This document shows, in pieces, positions 1 through 4,370 of a DNA stretch of 7,669 nt. Source of the DNA: Candidatus Acetothermia bacterium (GTDB taxonomy: Bacteria > Bipolaricaulota > Bipolaricaulia > Bipolaricaulales > Bipolaricaulaceae); the NCBI GenBank assembly GCA_003552425.1, contig PUMC01000105.1, positions 1 through 7,669 on the forward strand, read 5' to 3'. The position numbers and the translations under genes are program-made. How positions within the stretch are numbered: the stretch's first letter is position 1; every line of letters begins with the position of its first letter. Under the pieces are notes generated by a model, which saw only the letters and a program-made list of their open reading frames with translations, ran no database searches and was not told the origin of the DNA.

Positions 1-1
1 C

Positions 2-928
2 GGCGATGATGGTGCCTTTCTGTCGGCCCTGCTCGTTGGTGCCCGTGGTCTGATGGCGCCGGAGCAGAGCGACGCCTTCAGGGCGGCGGGAGTGGCACAT
101 CTCCTTGCCCTGTCAGGCCTTCACCTGGGTCTTCTCGTCGCGGGAGGCTGGTGGCTGCTCGGTCGTGTACGCGTTCCCCCTCCCGCCCGGTACCTCCTTC
201 TCGTGTTGCTTGTGGGAGCCTACGTCCTTATCACCGGTGCGCGGGTATCCCTGGTGCGCGCGGCCATTATGTTCGCTTGTGTTGGCTTGTTCTGGGCCCT
301 GTGGCACCGTGGGTACATGCTGCGACGCTGGTGGGATCCGCTCCAAGGACTGAGCCTGGCAGCGGTCGTGGTGGTCGTAATCTGGCCGTGGTCTCCGGCG
401 GATACGGCCTTCCAGCTATCGTTCCTGGCCACCGCGGCCATCCTTCTCTTGCTTCCCGGCTGGTTGAGGAGCGAACTGCGTGCGGGACTGCCACGATGGG
501 CACGGCGCCCTGCGGACATGCTGGCGGTGACCGCGTGTGCGCAGCTGGGCGCGCTACCCGTTGTGGGCTCTGTGTTCGGGCACATTGCCCTCTATGGACT
601 TGTGGTGAACGTGCTGCTCATCCCGTGGACAGCGGTCATCCTGTGGGGAGGGGTGGCGGTGCTGCTCCTGGGGACGTGGCTGGGTGTGTGGGTGGAACGT
701 TGGCTGGTGGTGCCTTATCTGACTGTTGTGGACTGGATTGCAGCGCTCCCGGGTGCTGAGCTTCCTGTAGGGCCAGCGTTTGGCCAGTGGTACGCGTTGG
801 CTCTCTTGGGGGTGCTGATGTTGTATGTGGTTGCGGGGAAACGCGGGATGACCGGCCGGGGAGCGTGGGCGCCTCCGGTTGGAGCGGCCGCGGAGTCCGC
901 GCTCCGCGGTGGCCAGAAGGGAGCCTGA
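2..928 (+). CDS. comEC: ComEC/Rec2-type DNA uptake channel, 5' end outside the window
   Basis: This is the C-terminal 308 residues of an inner-membrane Competence-domain protein. ComEC forms the channel that brings single-stranded DNA into the cytoplasm during transformation. The frame is open to the window edge, and the residues before the first ATG (position 53) already match the family (FLSALLVGARGLM), so that ATG is internal. Family motifs seen: HLLALSGLHLGLL just after the start, ARVSLVRAAIMF, AFQLSFLATAAILLLL, and NVLLIPW near the end of the membrane part. About seven to nine hydrophobic segments are visible. The protein ends about 30 residues after its last membrane segment in a Gly/Ala/Arg-rich tail. 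No metallo-beta-lactamase-like domain (HxHxD-type) follows, although many ComEC proteins carry one. The stop TGA lies 4 bases from the converging UDG gene. The family call is firm; the upstream N-terminal OB-like domain cannot be judged. Confidence 0.9.
   Translation, partial: GDDGAFLSALLVGARGLMAPEQSDAFRAAGVAHLLALSGLHLGLLVAGGWWLLGRVRVPPPARYLLLVLLVGAYVLITGARVSLVRAAIMFACVGLFWALWHRGYMLRRWWDPLQGLSLAAVVVVVIWPWSPADTAFQLSFLATAAILLLLPGWLRSELRAGLPRWARRPADMLAVTACAQLGALPVVGSVFGHIALYGLVVNVLLIPWTAVILWGGVAVLLLGTWLGVWVERWLVVPYLTVVDWIAALPGAELPVGPAFGQWYALALLGVLMLYVVAGKRGMTGRGAWAPPVGAAAESALRGGQKGA
888..909. repeat. GC-rich inverted repeat at the 3' end of comEC
   Basis: A perfect 7-base inverted repeat, CCGCGGA (888-894) and TCCGCGG (903-909), surrounds an 8-base loop. 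An alternative, mutually exclusive pairing joins GGAGCG (881-886) with CGCTCC (900-905). It lies inside the last codons of comEC, just before the convergent junction with the UDG gene. No T-run follows on either strand, so it is not a classical intrinsic terminator. It could still slow or stop transcription from either side, or it may simply reflect GC-rich coding sequence. Confidence 0.35.
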
Positions 929-932
929 GGCG

Positions 933-1634
933 CTAACCCATGCTGTCAAGTGCACGGCGGACGACGTCGTCCAGCATCTCCGGGCGCAACCGACCGGTCT
1001 GGGTGTTCTGCCGCGACGGGTGATAGCAGGCAAAGAGCGGTCTTCCGTTGGGTAAGGAGATGCGCTGTCCGTGCGCGAAACGGGGAGGAGCTTTCTGGGT
1101 AGGCGGCCCCAACGCTTCCCAGCACCCCCGGTAGGCCATCTGGCCAAGCGCCACGATGGCCGGGGCATCGGCGAGCACGCTGAGCTCCTGTGTAAGGAAC
1201 GGGAGGCAGGCCCGAATCTCCTCCTTGGTGGGCCGGTTGCCCGGCGGGGCGCAGTGAACGATGCTTGTGAGGTATGCGCCGGACAGGATGAGCCCATCGT
1301 CGGCGTGGTCCGAGTACGGCTGGCTGGCCAGCCCAGCCCGGTGAAGCGCTGCCGCGAGCGTGCTCCCCGCGCCCCGGGCACCGTCTCCGGTGAACATGCG
1401 CCCGGTTCGGTTTGATCCGTGTGCCGCTGGAGCCAGCCCAACAAAGACAATGCGCGGTTGCGCATCCCCGTAGCCGGGAACAGGACGGCCCCAGTAGGAC
1501 TGCTCTCGGAACGCAGGGCGCCGCTCGTGGGCTACCCGCTCCCGGAACGCCACCAGGCGGGGGCAACGCCGACACGCCACAATCTCGCGCGCCAGCTGGC
1601 GCAGTGCCTGCGCCGGGCGTTCAGGGTGCGACAT
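933..1634 (-). CDS. Family 5 uracil-DNA glycosylase (UDGb), 4Fe-4S type
   Basis: This is a predicted cytoplasmic base-excision repair enzyme that removes uracil and other deaminated bases from DNA. The family 5 signature is plain. Motif 1 is GLAPAAHGSNRTGRMFTGD; in this family it lacks the catalytic Asp/Asn of other UDGs. The C-terminal motif is CYHPSRQNTQTGRL. Four cysteines in the expected layout (CRRC near the N-terminus, then C-X14-C in a stretch reading CAPPGNRPTKEE) should hold a 4Fe-4S cluster. The segment after motif 1 (GARGAGSTLAAAL) looks slightly longer and more Gly/Ala-rich than I recall for the family. I chose the ATG at 1634 (233 residues). An in-frame ATG at 1655 adds only MARSACG, lies deeper inside the WD40 gene, and has no better SD. 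The start overlaps the WD40 stop by 14 bases, so translation is probably coupled. The stop is 4 bases from comEC. Family call very secure; exact start moderate. Confidence 0.93.
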   Translation of the reverse strand: MSHPERPAQALRQLAREIVACRRCPRLVAFRERVAHERRPAFREQSYWGRPVPGYGDAQPRIVFVGLAPAAHGSNRTGRMFTGDGARGAGSTLAAALHRAGLASQPYSDHADDGLILSGAYLTSIVHCAPPGNRPTKEEIRACLPFLTQELSVLADAPAIVALGQMAYRGCWEALGPPTQKAPPRFAHGQRISLPNGRPLFACYHPSRQNTQTGRLRPEMLDDVVRRALDSMG

Positions 1635-2613
1635 GCCACACGCGGACCGTGCCATCCTTGGAGGTAGCGATGAGCTTGTCGCCGTCGGGGCTGAACGCCA
1701 ATCCCCAGATGTGATCGGTGGGGCCTGTCAGGACTTCGACGAGTTGCCCGCTCTGCGCATCCCGAAGCTCGACAACCCGTCCAAACCCCCCCGTGGCGAG
1801 CCATGTTCCATCGGGTGAGAACGCCGCAGCGTAGACGCTGGTCCGACCTTCGGGTTCATGCTTCCATAGGAGTGCGCCCGTGCGCACTTCGTAGACTTGC
1901 ACGGTCGCCGGGGCTTCGCGGCGTGGGTTCACTGCAAGGGCCAACCGGCGCCCATCGGGGGAGAAGGTCACCACGTAGACGTTGATCCCTGCGCGCAGCG
2001 GATCTCGCGTCTGGCGGAGCGTCTGCACGTCATACAGCCGGACCGTGCCGTCGCACGACGACGAGGCCAGCGTCTTACCGTCGGGGGAGAAGTGCACGCT
2101 CCGGATCAGGCTCAGGTGATCGTCGGCCAGGCCGACCTCGACGCCGGTTGCCACATCCCACAGCCGCACCGTGGCGTCGGAGGCCCCGCTGGCCAGAAGC
2201 GCCCCGTCGGGCGAGAAGTCGAGCCCCCAGACCATGTAGCGGTGGCCTTCGAGCTGCGTGATGGGTTCACCGGTCACCGGATGCGACCACGACTTCCGTT
2301 GGCCCGATTCGAGGTCCCACAAGAGAAGCTGCCCCCCCGTGCGGCCGCCGGCAGCAAGCAAGCGGCCGTCCGAGGTTGCCGCCAGCGTTGTGATCTCGGT
2401 GTTGTGATCTTGCAGGAGCTTCTGGGGTCCGGTGAGCGTATCGAAGCTCCAGATCTCGATCGTCCGGCCCTGGGCAACCGCCCAGCCGCCTTCCCACACT
2501 GCCAGCGCATGCTCGTGGTAAGCACCGGGGCGTTCCAGAACCTGCTCGACACGTGCTCCTAAGGATGGCAGGGCGAACGTGATCAACAAGAGGGCGCAGA
2601 ACCATCGCCTCAT
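1621..2613 (-). CDS. Exported seven-bladed WD40 beta-propeller protein
   Basis: This 330-residue protein has an N-terminal signal peptide: Arg-Arg at 2-3, a hydrophobic core at about 4-16, and likely cleavage near LGA at 18-20. No lipobox cysteine is present. The rest is almost entirely WD40 repeats. I count seven blades: about 32-57 (degenerate), 69-105, 121-157, 164-199, 208-247, 256-291 and 298-328. Blades 3-7 carry the turn FSPDG, and blades end in LWD, LWDV, LYDV, VYEV, LRDA and VWHV. Seven blades would close one propeller, and almost nothing else is left for an enzyme domain. Such proteins are usually binding scaffolds; the partner cannot be told from sequence. The start is well supported by AAGGAGGG ending 5 bases before the ATG. 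It is the first gene of a leftward pair with UDGb, divergent from dprA. Whether it stays periplasmic or is released is unknown. Confidence 0.9.
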   Translation of the reverse strand: MRRWFCALLLITFALPSLGARVEQVLERPGAYHEHALAVWEGGWAVAQGRTIEIWSFDTLTGPQKLLQDHNTEITTLAATSDGRLLAAGGRTGGQLLLWDLESGQRKSWSHPVTGEPITQLEGHRYMVWGLDFSPDGALLASGASDATVRLWDVATGVEVGLADDHLSLIRSVHFSPDGKTLASSSCDGTVRLYDVQTLRQTRDPLRAGINVYVVTFSPDGRRLALAVNPRREAPATVQVYEVRTGALLWKHEPEGRTSVYAAAFSPDGTWLATGGFGRVVELRDAQSGQLVEVLTGPTDHIWGLAFSPDGDKLIATSKDGTVRVWHVAP

Positions 2614-2618
2614 CGGAT

Positions 2619-2626
2619 CCCTCCTT
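2619..2626 (-). promoter_or_regulatory. Ribosome binding site of the WD40 gene
   Basis: On the minus strand the sequence reads AAGGAGGG, then ATCCG, then ATG. This near-ideal SD with a 5-base spacer fixes the WD40 start at 2613. Confidence 0.8.
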
Positions 2627-2636
2627 CAAGGTATCG

Positions 2637-2665
2637 ATGCTAGCGCGTACGGGTGCGGCTGTCCA
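2637..2665 (-). promoter_or_regulatory. Candidate sigma-70-type promoter for the WD40-UDG unit
   Basis: On the minus strand, TGGACA (2660-2665, 5 of 6 matches to TTGACA) is followed after exactly 17 bases by TAGCAT (2637-2642, 4 of 6 matches to TATAAT). Transcription would begin near 2630, leaving a leader of about 17 bases that just includes the SD at 2619-2626. The spacing is consistent, but this is a by-eye match. Confidence 0.5.
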
Positions 2666-2705
2666 CAGCGTATGCTGCAAAAAGAGGGCAAGAACATGGT
2701 GACAA

Positions 2706-2714
2706 TGGTATGAT
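2706..2714 (+). promoter_or_regulatory. Extended -10 promoter placing the dprA start at the transcript 5' end
   Basis: TGG followed by TATGAT (2709-2714, 5 of 6 matches to TATAAT) forms an extended -10 element. The dprA ATG lies 6 bases after it, where transcription would be expected to begin. No good -35 box is seen at the usual distance (GGGCAA at 2686-2691), as is usual for extended -10 promoters. No SD lies before the ATG. An in-frame TGA at 2700-2702 rules out a longer N-terminus. Together this suggests a leaderless dprA mRNA. Confidence 0.55.
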
Positions 2715-2720
2715 CAGAGC

Positions 2721-3791
2721 ATGGATGCTAAAAGCGTATGGATCGCACTGAACATGGTGGATGCGCTCACGCCGGCCCGCCTGCGCACGTTGCTGCGCCT
2801 CTTGGGTGGTCCACGTCAGGTGTGGGAGGCGTCCGGGGCCTCGCTGGCACGCGCGGTAGGTTCCGATGTGGCGGAGCGGATTGTCCGTGCGCGGCAGTCC
2901 GTCAACCCGTACGAGGAACAGGAAAGGGCACACCGTGCCGGAGGCACGATCCTCACGGGCGACGATGCCGCATATCCTGAAGGGTTACGCGAGCTGCCCG
3001 TGCCCCCGTTGGTCCTCTATGTGCTGGGTTCCCTGCCTTCCGCCGAACGGTGGAGCATCGCCATTGTCGGAACGCGGCGCTGCACGAGCTACGGACGCCT
3101 CGTGGCCAAACGGCTTGCCACGCAACTGGCGGAGCGACGGATCACCGTGGTCTCCGGGATGGCCCCCGGCGTGGACACGGCGGCCCATCAGGGGGCGCTT
3201 GCCTCGGGTCGGACCGTTGCCGTGCTGGGTACGGGTATCGGGAAGCCCTATCCGGCCGGCGCTGAAGCATTGGCAAACGCCATCGCCGCATCCGGCGCCG
3301 TGGTCTCGGAATACCCATGGGACATGGGCGGCACGCGGTGGAGCTTCCCGCGGCGCAACAGGTTGATCGCCGCCTTGGGGCAAGCGGTTGTCGTGGTGGA
3401 GGCACCGGAGCGATCCGGCGCGCTGATCACGGCGGACCGTGCGCTGGAGTTGGGCAAGGATGTCATGGCCGTTCCCGGGCCGATCACCTCGGAAGTCTCG
3501 CTGGGGAGCAACCGCCTGCTGCAGGACGGTGCAAAGCCCGTAACCTGTGTGGAGGACATCTGCGAGGCCCTGGGGGGCGTGGGGAAGGCGGTTGGTGCCC
3601 CGGAGCTTCCGATGCCCACGGGAGATGCGAAGACTATCCATCAAGCGCTTACCGGGGAACCTCTGGACAGCGGCCAACTGTCGGCGGTCACGGGACTTCC
3701 GCATGCCCGTGTGGCGCGCGCCCTCCTGGAACTCCAGCTGGGGGGGTTGGTGGACGAGCAATCGGGCCGCCGCTATGTGCGCAGGGGCTGA
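2721..3791 (+). CDS. dprA: DNA-processing protein DprA (Smf)
   Basis: DprA binds single-stranded DNA entering during transformation, protects it and loads RecA. This 356-residue protein has the usual three-part build. Residues 1-75 are helical and HhH/SAM-like (ALTPARLRTLLRLLGG). Residues about 80-285 form the Rossmann-like domain, with GTRRCTSYG (117-125), SGMAPGVDTAAHQGAL (145-160), VAVLGTGIGKPYP (166-178), WSFPRRNRLIAALG (207-220), ERSGALITADRAL (230-242), AVPG (250-253) and SLGSNRLLQDGA (260-271). Residues about 303-353 are a winged-helix domain (SGQLSAVTGLPHARVARALLELQLGGLV). All key family motifs are intact and the length is normal. The start is fixed by an in-frame stop at 2700-2702. 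It is divergent from the WD40 gene and is followed 128 bases later by ndk. Its partner comEC lies 1.8 kb upstream. Confidence 0.97.
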   Translation: MDAKSVWIALNMVDALTPARLRTLLRLLGGPRQVWEASGASLARAVGSDVAERIVRARQSVNPYEEQERAHRAGGTILTGDDAAYPEGLRELPVPPLVLYVLGSLPSAERWSIAIVGTRRCTSYGRLVAKRLATQLAERRITVVSGMAPGVDTAAHQGALASGRTVAVLGTGIGKPYPAGAEALANAIAASGAVVSEYPWDMGGTRWSFPRRNRLIAALGQAVVVVEAPERSGALITADRALELGKDVMAVPGPITSEVSLGSNRLLQDGAKPVTCVEDICEALGGVGKAVGAPELPMPTGDAKTIHQALTGEPLDSGQLSAVTGLPHARVARALLELQLGGLVDEQSGRRYVRRG

Positions 3792-3816
3792 GGTGCGCGC
3801 TGTGGCCTGTTCTTCC

Positions 3817-3845
3817 TTGCACCCCCATCGGGAACGTGGTAGATA
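3817..3845 (+). promoter_or_regulatory. Possible promoter upstream of ndk
   Basis: The 128-base gap between dprA and ndk holds TTGCAC (3817-3822, 4 of 6 matches to TTGACA) and, 17 bases on, TAGATA (3840-3845) preceded by TGG, similar to the TGG extension before dprA. The -10 match is weak (3 of 6). If real, ndk-valS-folC could be transcribed separately from dprA, with a leader of about 65-70 bases. I see no convincing terminator in this gap. Confidence 0.3.
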
Positions 3846-3908
3846 TTCCGGACTCAAGTGAAGGCACCGGGTCGTGGTGGCCGCATCCCGCCCCGAGCAC
3901 AATGCACC

Positions 3909-3915
3909 AGGAGGT
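3909..3915 (+). promoter_or_regulatory. Ribosome binding site that decides the ndk start
   Basis: AGGAGGT is followed after 4 bases by GTG (3920). An upstream in-frame ATG (3902) would put this SD inside the coding sequence and has no SD of its own, so GTG is preferred. Confidence 0.75.
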
Positions 3916-3919
3916 CAAT

Positions 3920-4369
3920 GTGGAGCGAACGCTTGTCTTGCTGAAGCCGGATACCCTGCAGCGTCGTCTGATGGGTCGGATCATCGGTCGTTTTGAGGAC
4001 AAAGGCTTGCGCATCGTCGGACTGAAGATGATGCGGGTGACCCGGGAACTTGCCGAGAAGCACTACGCCGAACACCGGGAGAAGCCGTTCTTCGAAGCGT
4101 TGGTGCAGTTCATCACCGCGGCGCCGTTGGTGGCGATGGTGATCGAGGGGGATGAAGCCATTGAGACGGTCCGACGGTTGATGGGCACGACGAACCCCCG
4201 ACAGGCAGCCCCGGGGACGATCCGCGGCGACTACGGGATGGTGGTGACCTGCAACCTGGTGCACGGTTCGGATGCGCCGGCGTCCGCGGGGCGGGAGATC
4301 CCGCTGTTCTTTGCCCCCGAGGAGATCCTGGAGTACACCACATCGGATGCAGCGTGGTTGGGTGCATGA
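3920..4369 (+). CDS. ndk: Nucleoside diphosphate kinase
   Basis: Ndk moves the gamma-phosphate of ATP onto other nucleoside diphosphates through a phosphohistidine, balancing NTP and dNTP pools in the cytoplasm. From the GTG start it is 149 residues, the usual bacterial length, beginning VERTLVLLKPD as in the family. Motifs seen: Lys9 in LLKPD, Tyr49 in KHYAEH, MGTTNPRQAAPGTIRGDYG (88-106), and the active-site His115 in NLVHGSD, followed by the family-typical FFAPEEILEY (130-139). No key residue is missing. The GTG is chosen because AGGAGGT lies 4 bases upstream and because the resulting N-terminus fits the family. An in-frame ATG at 3902 would add six residues. The stop is 1 base before valS, so the two are very probably co-transcribed. 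Confidence 0.97.
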   Translation: MERTLVLLKPDTLQRRLMGRIIGRFEDKGLRIVGLKMMRVTRELAEKHYAEHREKPFFEALVQFITAAPLVAMVIEGDEAIETVRRLMGTTNPRQAAPGTIRGDYGMVVTCNLVHGSDAPASAGREIPLFFAPEEILEYTTSDAAWLGA

Positions 4370-4370
4370 C

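Noticed and set aside
554..1465. 303-codon minus-strand frame overlapping comEC and UDGb
   Set aside because: It is low-complexity, Arg/Pro/His-rich and overlaps two well-supported genes in other frames.
1635..1655. Upstream ATG (1655) as the UDGb start
   Set aside because: It adds seven residues that are only a shifted reading of the last WD40 blade and has no properly spaced SD. It cannot be fully excluded.
2696..2713. Tiny upstream frame (ATG 2696 to TGA 2711-2713) as a dprA leader peptide
   Set aside because: It has five codons and no SD, and it lies upstream of the predicted transcription start, so it would probably not be in the mRNA.
2985..3902. 305-codon minus-strand frame antisense to dprA
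   Set aside because: It has no domain-like sequence and mirrors dprA codon structure; dprA itself has every family motif.
3792..3919. Terminator or T-box-like leader between dprA and ndk
   Set aside because: Only scattered 4-5 base complementarities are seen, with no T-run and no recognisable T-box sequence.
3317..4369. 350-codon plus-strand frame ending at the ndk stop
   Set aside because: Its first half is an out-of-frame reading of dprA. Only the last 149 codons, from the GTG at 3920, are ndk, so this is not a fusion protein.
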